A stretch of DNA of 5,584 nt from Micavibrio sp. UBA5703 (GTDB lineage: Bacteria > Pseudomonadota > Alphaproteobacteria > Micavibrionales > Micavibrionaceae), in NCBI GenBank assembly GCA_002420015.1, contig DIHF01000025.1, positions 50,243-55,826 on the forward strand, written 5' to 3'. The notes below the pieces were generated by a model. It ran no database searches. It saw nothing but the letters and a program-made list of their open reading frames with translations, and had not been told where the DNA came from. Made by a program: the position numbers and the translations under genes. The stretch's first letter is position 1. Every line of letters starts with the position of its first letter. This document shows, piece by piece, positions 1-5,490 of the stretch.

Positions 1-1094
1 GTGTCGCCCGAAACGGCATCGGTGAATTTCATGACCTGCCCCGGCTCCTCAAACGGCCAGACCAGCGTCCCGCCGCGCACGGCCTTGGGATTGGGTATCT
101 TGCGCACCGGCTCGGAAGGGGTTGACTGATTCGATTCGCCGGAAACCACGATCCGCCACAAAAGCCCGCCGCCCTGCCCGCGTGCCTTCATCCCGCTCGG
201 CACCTTCGTCGCATAGGCCAAGCCGCCATCAATCTTTTGTTCTTTGAACGGCGGAAAGATTTCAGGAGTCGGCCCGTTGACCTGCGGCTTGAGATAAAAT
301 TCGTTCTTGTCCGTCACCAGCCACAATTCGCCGTTATTGTCGAAGACCGTCACGCCCACGCTCTTGGTCGATGTGATGGTGATGACATGCGGAACGGCCG
401 CGCCTTCGCTCGCCGCTTCAAGGTTGGTGGGCGGCGGGGGTAAAGCCTCGGCAACTTGCTGTGGTGGCTCTTCCTTCTCATGCTCTTCAGTGTGTTCTTC
501 GGCAACAGCAACTTCAGCAGAGATCGCAGCAGGCGCGGCTTCAGGTTCATGCACAGGTTCCAGCACGGACGCAGGCTCAGGTTCGTGTTTGACTTCCGGC
601 TCCGGCTTTTTTTCTTCAACCACAGGCGGCGGCATTGCTACGGCAACATTAGGCTCAGGCACCGGCTCTGGTGTCGGCTCGGGCACAGCGCTTGCGCCCG
701 ATACCTCAAATTCCGACTTCGGCTTGCCGCCGGGCGGATCGTAGATATCGACCACGAGGCGCGGTCCAGCGCGAAAGCTCCTTGTCCGGCTGCCCTCTGG
801 GATACCGACCGAAATTTTCAACGGCTTTTGCGAAAGGACATCGAAGCCCTGGATGTTTGAGATAGAATCCACCGCAATGCCCGCCGTATTGACAGCCGCA
901 TCGCCCTTGAAGCTCAGGACAAGCTTGCCCGGCGTCGCTGTGTCGGATTCATATTCCATGCTTTGGTCGAAATCGAACACAAGGCGGGAATAGCCTTCAT
1001 GCTCGCCGGCGCGCACGCGCAGGGCATCCTGCGCAAACGCGCCAAATACCGGCAATACCGCACACAAAACCGTCAGCAGAAAAATGCGAGCCAT
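1..1094 (-). CDS. Exported protein with AMIN-like domain and Pro/Glu-rich linker (N-terminal 364 aa, partial)
   Basis: The frame is open from the ATG at 1094-1092 to the left edge with no stop. Residues 1-21 are a classical signal peptide (basic R3, hydrophobic IFLLTVLCAVLPVFG, then AFA before Q22), so the product is periplasmic or envelope-bound. Residues 23-120 look like an AMIN-type beta domain: RVRAGEHEGYSRLVFDFD, GKLVLSFKGDA, and a closing RLVVDIYDP. Residues 137-222 are a low-complexity linker of Pro, Glu, Val and Ala with PEP repeats. Residues 232-320 appear to be a second beta-rich domain (HVITITSTKSVGVTVFDNNG). I recall proteins with this N-terminal pattern after motB in alphaproteobacterial flagellar clusters, often followed by TPR repeats, but that part is outside the window. 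Function is unknown; binding of cell wall near the motor is a guess. The start lacks a ribosome site and may be up to 21 codons upstream. Confidence 0.75.
   Translation of the reverse strand, partial: MARIFLLTVLCAVLPVFGAFAQDALRVRAGEHEGYSRLVFDFDQSMEYESDTATPGKLVLSFKGDAAVNTAGIAVDSISNIQGFDVLSQKPLKISVGIPEGSRTRSFRAGPRLVVDIYDPPGGKPKSEFEVSGASAVPEPTPEPVPEPNVAVAMPPPVVEEKKPEPEVKHEPEPASVLEPVHEPEAAPAAISAEVAVAEEHTEEHEKEEPPQQVAEALPPPPTNLEAASEGAAVPHVITITSTKSVGVTVFDNNGELWLVTDKNEFYLKPQVNGPTPEIFPPFKEQKIDGGLAYATKVPSGMKARGQGGGLLWRIVVSGESNQSTPSEPVRKIPNPKAVRGGTLVWPFEEPGQVMKFTDAVSGD
429..686 (-). repeat. Low-complexity Pro/Glu-rich coding stretch
   Basis: This stretch encodes residues 137-222 of the exported protein. 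Short PEP/EPEP/HEPE units recur (VPEPTPEPVPEPN, KPEPEVKHEPEP, EPVHEPEAAP), followed by a run of acidic residues with histidines and a PPPP end. Such linkers are extended and may bridge the periplasm, as in TonB. The opposite strand is open by composition only. Confidence 0.7.
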
Positions 1095-1187
1095 GGAAAG
1101 ACAATAGCCAGATTCTCGAGGTTTCACCAGCGCCCAAAACAAGGCAGTCACAACCATTCCATACAGTTTCGATAACAGGATAAAATC
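1095..1187 (-). other. Gap between motB and the exported protein, open in the downstream frame
   Basis: The 93 bases after the motB TAA contain no stop in the frame used by both motB and the next gene. Possible alternative starts are ATG at 1157-1155, GTG at 1151-1149 and GTG at 1127-1125. None has a clear ribosome site, and neither has the preferred ATG at 1094. No terminator hairpin is visible. Confidence 0.55.
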
Positions 1188-2027
1188 TTACTGCTGCAAT
1201 TCCAGAATTGTACGGTTTGACCCATCGTCTTCCATGATGACGATATCCACCCGCCGGGCCAGATCAAGGCGTTTTTCCTCGCCGATTTCGGGTGGCAATT
1301 CATCATAGCGGGCGCTTGAAAGACCGCGCACCGTAATAGGGCGGCGATAACCCACATTTTCAAGAACCGCCGCCGCGCGGGTCGCCCGGGCCAAAGATAA
1401 TTCCCAGTTGGAAGAAAACTCGCCCGTTTCGTTCTGGATCGGTCTCGGATCGGTGTGGCCGATAACCTCGATCCTGTTCTTGATGCGCGAGAGCGCCCCG
1501 CCAAGCGTAAACAGCGCCCGGCGGCCCTTGTCCTTGATATCGGCCTTGCCGGAATCGAACAGAAGATCGTTGGGCAGGGACACAATAAGGCGGTCTTCCT
1601 GCGGGATCAGGACAATGTCCTGTAGAATGCTCTCACCCTCGACAAGCTGTGTCACGAGCGCCTGCAAATACTCAAGGTCGAGCGCCGAACTGTAATCCAG
1701 CTTTTCGATATTGATGGTGTCCTGCTGCCCTGCATCTTTGCCTGAACTGTAGAATTTATTGAACTCGCTATTGAGGGCGGCGGTCATGTCCGACCATTCC
1801 TCTTGCTTTGGCTCTGCCATCGCATAAAGAAGAACGAAAAAGGTAAGCATCAACGCCATGATATCGGCAAAAGTAATAAGCCATAACGGGATATATTCCG
1901 GTTCATCCGCAGCACCTTTCTTGCGGTTTCCGTTTACGAAACTTGAAAACCCCAGCGTCGTCTCGGACGGTGATGCCATCGTGGGTTGATTTTTATCTGT
2001 GGTATTTCCCGCTGAATTATCGCTCAC
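1188..2027 (-). CDS. motB: MotB/PomB-type flagellar stator protein (279 aa)
   Basis: Residues 1-44 are a polar cytoplasmic N-terminus with RKK at 35-37. Residues 47-70 form the membrane helix LWLITFADIMALMLTFFVLL, with D55 in the place of the ion-binding aspartate of MotB. The following EPKQEEWSDMTAALNSEF stretch matches the plug/linker. Residues 146-265 are an OmpA_C-like peptidoglycan-binding domain: LLFDSG (155-160), GHTDPRP (190-196), NWELSLARA (207-215) and RRVDIVI (258-264). With a MotA-type partner it forms the ion channel that drives rotation and anchors it to the cell wall. The partner gene is not in the window. The GTG start has an excellent AGGAGG site. The ion, proton or sodium, cannot be decided from sequence by eye. 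Confidence 0.93.
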   Translation of the reverse strand: MSDNSAGNTTDKNQPTMASPSETTLGFSSFVNGNRKKGAADEPEYIPLWLITFADIMALMLTFFVLLYAMAEPKQEEWSDMTAALNSEFNKFYSSGKDAGQQDTINIEKLDYSSALDLEYLQALVTQLVEGESILQDIVLIPQEDRLIVSLPNDLLFDSGKADIKDKGRRALFTLGGALSRIKNRIEVIGHTDPRPIQNETGEFSSNWELSLARATRAAAVLENVGYRRPITVRGLSSARYDELPPEIGEEKRLDLARRVDIVIMEDDGSNRTILELQQ

Positions 2028-2709
2028 CCGGAGCCTCCTGCTTTACGCTTTCGCCAAGCGGATTGATCGGACGGTAACGCCGGAAATACAGATCGACGTA
2101 GCCCTCCTTGCCCAAGGTGAGTCCGGCATTGACCAGCCTGGCTGGCAGCCCCGCCGCTTCAAGTTTTTCGGCATAACCGCCGGCCTGCTTTAGCGCCGTG
2201 CCTACAATCTTGGGGTTTTTGTTGAACGCCTCGGCCGGATTTTGCGGGATATTCAGCAAAATCTCCATGTGATAAGGAATGCCCGTCTTTTTTGCCTGCA
2301 GCAGGGAAACCAGTGTCGGAAGAAAAAATCCTCCCGCCCCGCTTCTGGCCTTTTCCGGGCCGAGACCGCTTTCACCCGCCGCGCCGACACCGCGCTCGAA
2401 AGAACGCACGGGTAACCTGATATGCATAATGGTACCCTGACTGTTTTTGGTGATGTCTGTGCCGGTAATCTGCGCCCTGAATAAGGCCTCAACATGGTCG
2501 ATGGCGTCACCCTGCGTATAGCTGTCGCCTTGCGCATCGACGAAAGACGGTGCCTTTTCCTCGACCAGACTTTTGGTGGAAAATGCCACGGAAATACTGC
2601 GCAGGACAGGCCGCGCCTTCGCTTCCTCGAAATTCGACATCGCGTTAATCACGATGAAAAACGACAAAAGCATGACGAACAGCGATAACGCGAGAAATTG
2701 ATTGGCCAT
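2017..2709 (-). CDS. MotB-like membrane protein lacking the ion-binding aspartate (230 aa)
   Basis: The ATG has an AGGA site 9 bases upstream, and an in-frame stop about 11 codons upstream rules out a much longer N-terminus. One membrane helix spans residues 5-24 (FLALSLFVMLLSFFIVINAM). Its LLSFFIVI core aligns with the MMAFFLVM segment of MotB, and the following FEEAKARPVLRSISVAF resembles the plug region of MotB/PomB. The aspartate that binds the ion in MotB is replaced by S9 or L10. Residues 92-210 can be laid over an OmpA-like fold, ending in VDLYFRRY, but the TD of the GHTD motif and the N-x-x-L-S-x-x-R-A helix motif are missing. It overlaps the true MotB by 11 bases. I infer an accessory stator subunit; a separate envelope protein is the alternative. 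Confidence 0.7.
   Translation of the reverse strand: MANQFLALSLFVMLLSFFIVINAMSNFEEAKARPVLRSISVAFSTKSLVEEKAPSFVDAQGDSYTQGDAIDHVEALFRAQITGTDITKNSQGTIMHIRLPVRSFERGVGAAGESGLGPEKARSGAGGFFLPTLVSLLQAKKTGIPYHMEILLNIPQNPAEAFNKNPKIVGTALKQAGGYAEKLEAAGLPARLVNAGLTLGKEGYVDLYFRRYRPINPLGESVKQEAPGER
2034..2039 (-). promoter_or_regulatory. Consensus ribosome binding site for motB inside the upstream gene
   Basis: AGGAGG lies six bases before the GTG at 2027-2025, inside the last codons of the MotB-like gene. It is the best Shine-Dalgarno match in the window and fixes the GTG start. It also suggests that the second MotB is made at least as strongly as the first. Confidence 0.8.
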
Positions 2710-2808
2710 AAGAATGAATCCTGCCAGCAGCCGATTCCTTGATTATATAGGAATAACAGGATTATTTCATCACGAAGGAGCGCGATTTAAACAAATCAGC
2801 CGGAGTTC

Positions 2809-3429
2809 TTAATCGAACTGCGACAAAAGCTTGTCGATTTCGGCCTGACTTATGGCCTTATCCTTCATCTGCGGGCCGTTGAGAAGACGCGCATCGCCAA
2901 CGCGGCCATCCTCCTCATCGCCGCCATCGCCTTCGGCGTGCAGCCCCGGCATTTTCTCGCCGAGAACCTTCATCAGGGCATTGACTTTAACCTCAATCGC
3001 CGTAAGCGTACTGACAACCTTTTTGATACGCTGGCCGGTAATATCCTGAAAGGAGCATGCCTCGTATATTTTCATGACTTCGGTAGTTATCGCTTCGCCC
3101 GGCGCGCCTGCTTCGGCGGCTTTTGTGCTGATGATGTCGCACGCATCCATAATGGTTCCCGTAGCTTCGGCTGTAGCCCTGACCACCTCGTCCAGTTCGT
3201 CCGTTGCCGTGGGAATATGCTTGCCGCTGATGTCGCCGGCGCGTGCCGCACCGACCTCCTTGCGGGCCTCCTCGATGATGTCATGCAAATTCTTGAGTTC
3301 ACGGTAAATCGTCTCGCGCTCGACCCCTTCAACGGCCTCAACCTTGTTGATGACCGACTTGATGATCTTTACGACCTGATCCCTTTTAAATTCCTGATTT
3401 TCCGCGCTATTGCGTGCTGCTTCGCTCAT
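2809..3429 (-). CDS. cheZ: CheZ, protein phosphatase of CheY-P (206 aa)
   Basis: CheZ removes the phosphate from CheY-P and so ends the motor signal. The diagnostic motif SFQDITGQRIKKVV is at residues 126-139. D129 and Q133 align with D143 and the catalytic Q147 of E. coli CheZ. Residues 14-60 and 75-160 are long amphipathic helices expected for the dimeric four-helix bundle. Residues 165-188 form an acidic, glycine-rich linker, and the last 15 residues (KAISQAEIDKLLSQFD region) are the CheY-P tethering helix. Length is close to the E. coli protein. The start is the ATG with a GGGGGAG site. It lies 47 bases after cheY, most likely in one transcript. CheZ is patchy in Alphaproteobacteria, so it narrows the likely host lineage. 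Confidence 0.93.
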   Translation of the reverse strand: MSEAARNSAENQEFKRDQVVKIIKSVINKVEAVEGVERETIYRELKNLHDIIEEARKEVGAARAGDISGKHIPTATDELDEVVRATAEATGTIMDACDIISTKAAEAGAPGEAITTEVMKIYEACSFQDITGQRIKKVVSTLTAIEVKVNALMKVLGEKMPGLHAEGDGGDEEDGRVGDARLLNGPQMKDKAISQAEIDKLLSQFD

Positions 3430-3436
3430 AACAAAA

Positions 3437-3443
3437 CTCCCCC
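3437..3443 (-). promoter_or_regulatory. Ribosome binding site that fixes the cheZ start
   Basis: GGGGGAG ends 7 bases before the ATG at 3429-3427. The same frame is open 12 codons further upstream to a TTG at 3465, but that start lacks a comparable site and would place this G-rich stretch inside the coding region. The ATG is chosen. Confidence 0.75.
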
Positions 3444-3476
3444 ATAATCCCCGATTTAATATCAACCAATCTCAAA

Positions 3477-3866
3477 TTAGAAATCGCCCAGAACCGCCGT
3501 CATTTTCGTTTTCAAAGTCTCTGCGTTGAACGGCTTGACGATGTAATTGTTCACCCCGGCCTGTTTGGCGGCGATAACGTTTTCTGTCTTGCTCTCGGCC
3601 GTCACCATAATGAACGGTGTGTTCTTGTAATTGTCGTTAGAGCTCCGCACCTGCTTCAACAACTCAATCCCGGTCATCGGCTCCATATTCCAGTCGGAAA
3701 TCACCAGACCGTAGGCCTTGTTTTTGATCTTTTCGAGAGCTGCCGTCCCATCGGTTGCCTCGTCGACATTGTTGAACCCCAGTTGCTTCAGAAGGTTTTT
3801 GATAATCCTGAGCATCGTCGTGTAATCGTCGACGATGAGAATATTCATGTTCTTATCAACAGCCAC
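3477..3866 (-). CDS. cheY: CheY, single-domain chemotaxis response regulator (129 aa)
   Basis: A stand-alone receiver domain of typical CheY length. The acidic pocket is D13-D14, the phospho-acceptor is D58 (in VISDWNMEPMTG), the switch threonine is T89 (IMVTAES), the aromatic switch position is Y108, and the invariant lysine is K111 (IVKPF). There is no output domain, so it acts by protein binding: after phosphorylation by a CheA kinase, encoded elsewhere, it diffuses to FliM and changes motor behaviour. It starts with GTG, supported by an AAGGAG site. cheZ follows after 47 bases, and fliM is three genes upstream, so phosphatase and target are both local. The chemotaxis assignment over a generic receiver rests on the N-M-E-P-M-T-G motif after D58 and on this context. 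Confidence 0.95.
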   Translation of the reverse strand: MAVDKNMNILIVDDYTTMLRIIKNLLKQLGFNNVDEATDGTAALEKIKNKAYGLVISDWNMEPMTGIELLKQVRSSNDNYKNTPFIMVTAESKTENVIAAKQAGVNNYIVKPFNAETLKTKMTAVLGDF

Positions 3867-3873
3867 TTTCGTT

Positions 3874-3879
3874 CTCCTT
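3874..3879 (-). promoter_or_regulatory. Ribosome binding site that fixes the cheY GTG start
   Basis: AAGGAG lies 7 bases before the GTG at 3866-3864. The first in-frame ATG, six codons later, would be too far from it. The GTG start is therefore preferred. Confidence 0.75.
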
Positions 3880-3918
3880 ACGATGCCGATACTGGTTAAG
3901 AGGAAACTCTTCGAACAG

Positions 3919-3946
3919 ATATTATTAACTGAAAATAGTTAATCAA
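3919..3946 (-). promoter_or_regulatory. Candidate housekeeping-type promoter for cheY-cheZ
   Basis: On the minus strand a TTGATT box (3946-3941) is followed after 16 bases by TAATAT (3924-3919). Each box matches 4 of 6 positions of the sigma-70 consensus. The predicted start of transcription near 3912 would give a leader of roughly 46 bases before the cheY GTG. The placement in the only sizeable AT-rich gap supports it. AT-rich DNA produces such matches by chance, so this is a modest call. Confidence 0.35.
3924..3943. repeat. Perfect 7-base inverted repeat in the cheY promoter spacer
   Basis: ATTAACT (3924-3930) and AGTTAAT (3937-3943) are exact reverse complements separated by six bases. 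The pair occupies the spacer of the candidate cheY promoter, a usual place for a repressor or response-regulator site. Both half-sites contain TTAA, which recalls CtrA boxes, but the spacing between the TTAA cores is 10 bases and not the 7 of the CtrA consensus. It could instead be a weak AU-rich hairpin with no function. Confidence 0.45.
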
Positions 3947-4026
3947 TTGTAACTATAGAGAAAGACGCAGAAAAAACATGACTTACGATTGCCAGTCTAC
4001 ACAATAATACAAAAAATATTAAGGGC

Positions 4027-4866
4027 CTAATTGCTATCCGCCAGTGACGGAAGCTTTTTTTGTTCGGCCAGCATAATGGTGATGGTTCTGGCCCTTTCTT
4101 CGTTCATATTGGCCAGAATGGGCGAAAGCTTGCGCTCGGACATCTTACCCATGACGGCCACGAGAATGTCCAGATCCAGCGTATTAAATATCCGCGCCGC
4201 ATCCTTGGGCTTCATACCCTCGTATATTTTGACAAGGCTTTGGACCCGGCTTTCCTCTTCCTGGGATTGCTTTTCAAGAAGAGATTCGATTTCGCTGCGA
4301 AGCTGGGTCATTTCCTGAAATTTGCGGTCCAGCTCTTTCTCGGCGGCACGGAGCAAAGCCTCGCGTGTCAGCATTTCCTGCTCCTGCTTCTCGATTTCCT
4401 TGCGGCGCTTGGATAAATCCTCGAACAGCTCCATACGCACTTCGGTGTAATCGAGATCGGAGTCGCCTGCATCCTGCCAGTCTGTGGGCTTTTCGTCTTT
4501 ATGCTCCTCGTCCTTTTTATGCTCATCTTCCTTCTTATCTTTTTCTTCTTCAGCAAAAGTAAGCTGCGGCTTTTCCTCAGCCTTCTTCTCCTCTGCGGAA
4601 TCGCCGCTAACGCCGACCATGCTGGAATCTTTCATCGCGGGCTTGGCAGGATCCTCCGGCGCATGCTCGCCTTTTGCGGATTCATCCGCAGGGGCACTTT
4701 TGGCTTCAGTCGGCATTTCGGGCGGCTGGGCATCAACTTCCTCAACGGCCAGAGCCGCGCCGGAAAGATTCGAAAACCCCGTTGCGATCTCAACGATCCT
4801 GAACGAAAAGGCCATCATGGCCACAAGAACGAGGATAGGTATAATCCGCAGGCGGGCTGGAAACAT
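4027..4866 (-). CDS. motE: MotE-like flagellar protein with C-terminal MgtE_N-type domain (279 aa)
   Basis: A GGAGGG ribosome site (4881-4876) lies 9 bases before the ATG. Residues 9-27 form a membrane anchor after a basic N-terminus (R5, R7), so the remainder should be periplasmic. Residues 40-135 are a charged, Pro/Ala/Glu/Lys-rich linker. Residues 142-205 are a strong coiled coil. Residues 210-270 match the MgtE_N-like helical domain of MotE/FlbB-type proteins: VKIYEGMKPKDAARIFNTLD, then VAVMGKMSERKLSPILANM. In Sinorhizobium, MotE is a periplasmic chaperone for the MotB-partner protein MotC. The link to the MotB pair downstream fits a stator role here, but that is inference. No cysteine is present in the whole protein, so a disulfide-linked dimer, reported for the Sinorhizobium protein, is not possible. 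FlbB or another MgtE_N protein is the alternative name. Confidence 0.8.
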   Translation of the reverse strand: MFPARLRIIPILVLVAMMAFSFRIVEIATGFSNLSGAALAVEEVDAQPPEMPTEAKSAPADESAKGEHAPEDPAKPAMKDSSMVGVSGDSAEEKKAEEKPQLTFAEEEKDKKEDEHKKDEEHKDEKPTDWQDAGDSDLDYTEVRMELFEDLSKRRKEIEKQEQEMLTREALLRAAEKELDRKFQEMTQLRSEIESLLEKQSQEEESRVQSLVKIYEGMKPKDAARIFNTLDLDILVAVMGKMSERKLSPILANMNEERARTITIMLAEQKKLPSLADSN

Positions 4867-4869
4867 GAC

Positions 4870-5490
4870 CTAGAACCCTCCGCCGGAAGATTTTTTCTTC
4901 CTGTTGCGCGCCAGCGCCTCGAACAATTCCCTTTCAGCACGGCTTTGCAGATTGGAGGGGATTTCATCGGTAACATCCACCTCATCGTCCCCCCAGGGCG
5001 AAGACTCCTGAACAGATTCTTCATAGGGTTGGTCGAAGTCACGGTCCTGAATCGAAAACGGCGAGTCCAGGTCCATATTGCCCCGGCTCATAAAATCATC
5101 CCTGCCCTGCCTTTCATGGCGGCACATAATATCTTCCTCGCGCAACGCGGCGCTACGGCTGGCCGATCCATCGGCAAGGCTTTCAAGCCGTTGCGCCAGA
5201 TTATTGCCGGACTGGTTCATCAATTGAAGCTCATCCAGCAACCTGGCGGATTCCTCTATCATCTCCTGCAGCCTCTCACCGGAACTTTTTCCAGCCGCCT
5301 TCAGCCCCGCTATGGCCGAATTGGCCTCATCGATGTTCTTCACCAGAACGTCGATCATTTTCTTCATCTCGTTTCTTTGCGTGCGGAACGCGTTCAGGCT
5401 CTTCGAAAGCCGCACCGTGTAGTAAATCGTCACACCCAGAAACACCAGAACGACAATATCAAGAACGACACTCAGTAAAACCCCGGTCAT
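4870..5490 (-). CDS. Membrane-anchored coiled-coil flagellar-cluster protein, DUF6468 type (206 aa)
   Basis: The start is the ATG overlapping the fliM stop, with AGGGG about 7 bases upstream; a GTG one codon earlier is possible but less likely. Residues 4-26 form one hydrophobic helix. The following VRLSKSLNAFRTQR stretch is basic, which places the rest of the protein in the cytoplasm. Residues 30-105 are predicted coiled coil with many E/K/L heptad positions and pattern MKKMIDVLVKNIDEANSAI, which I associate with the alphaproteobacterial DUF6468 family found beside fliM. Residues 118-180 are acidic and low in order, and the C-terminus is basic and glycine-rich (RNRKKKSSGGGF). No enzymatic motif is visible. 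The function of the family is not known to me; position between the switch gene and motE suggests a role in motor assembly or stator-rotor coupling. The stop is three bases from the motE start. Confidence 0.82.
   Translation of the reverse strand: MTGVLLSVVLDIVVLVFLGVTIYYTVRLSKSLNAFRTQRNEMKKMIDVLVKNIDEANSAIAGLKAAGKSSGERLQEMIEESARLLDELQLMNQSGNNLAQRLESLADGSASRSAALREEDIMCRHERQGRDDFMSRGNMDLDSPFSIQDRDFDQPYEESVQESSPWGDDEVDVTDEIPSNLQSRAERELFEALARNRKKKSSGGGF

Larger units (their letters stand above)
3867..4026. other. AT-rich intergenic gap between motE and cheY (160 bases)
   Basis: The longest non-coding stretch in the window. It is clearly richer in A/T than the genes around it. It holds a candidate cheY promoter with an inverted repeat between its two boxes, described separately, and the cheY ribosome site. 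I see no GC-rich hairpin followed by a T-run after the motE stop, so transcription may read through from the fliM side as well. No small ORF with a good start stands out. Confidence 0.7.

Noticed and set aside
682..695. Sigma-54-like promoter match on the plus strand (GGCAC, 5 bases, TTGC)
   Set aside because: It sits inside a minus-strand gene and points to no plus-strand gene, so it is best explained as a chance match in GC-rich linker DNA.
307..744. Plus-strand open frame rich in Ser, Gly and Thr
   Set aside because: It is the reverse of the Pro/Glu-rich linker of the exported protein; the composition is a by-product of that repeat.
1172..2762. The 10-base sequence ATAACAGGAT occurs in two gaps (1172-1181 and 2753-2762)
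   Set aside because: Only two copies, with different distances to genes and no wider similarity around them. Coincidence in AT-rich gaps is likely.
2742..2770. TATAAT box on the minus strand ahead of the MotB-like gene
   Set aside because: The -10 match is exact, but the sequence 17 bases upstream (ATGAAA) is not a credible -35 box. The 99-base gap could hold a promoter, but the evidence is too thin to list.
2938..3447. Plus-strand open frame of 169 codons
   Set aside because: It is antisense to cheZ, whose catalytic motif and tail are clear, and it has no recognisable protein features.
3430..3465. TTG start giving CheZ 12 extra residues
   Set aside because: The ATG at 3429 has a GGGGGAG site at ideal distance, and the extra residues (starting MILNRGLWG) are not typical of CheZ.
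3939..3953. CtrA-like box near cheY (TTAA, 7 bases, TAAC)
   Set aside because: The second half-site does not match TTAA at the required spacing, and the palindrome explains the TTAA content.
4501..5478. Long open frame of 325 codons on the plus strand
   Set aside because: It lies opposite motE and the coiled-coil gene, both well supported by ribosome sites, spacing and family features. Its translation shows no domain and no plausible start signal.
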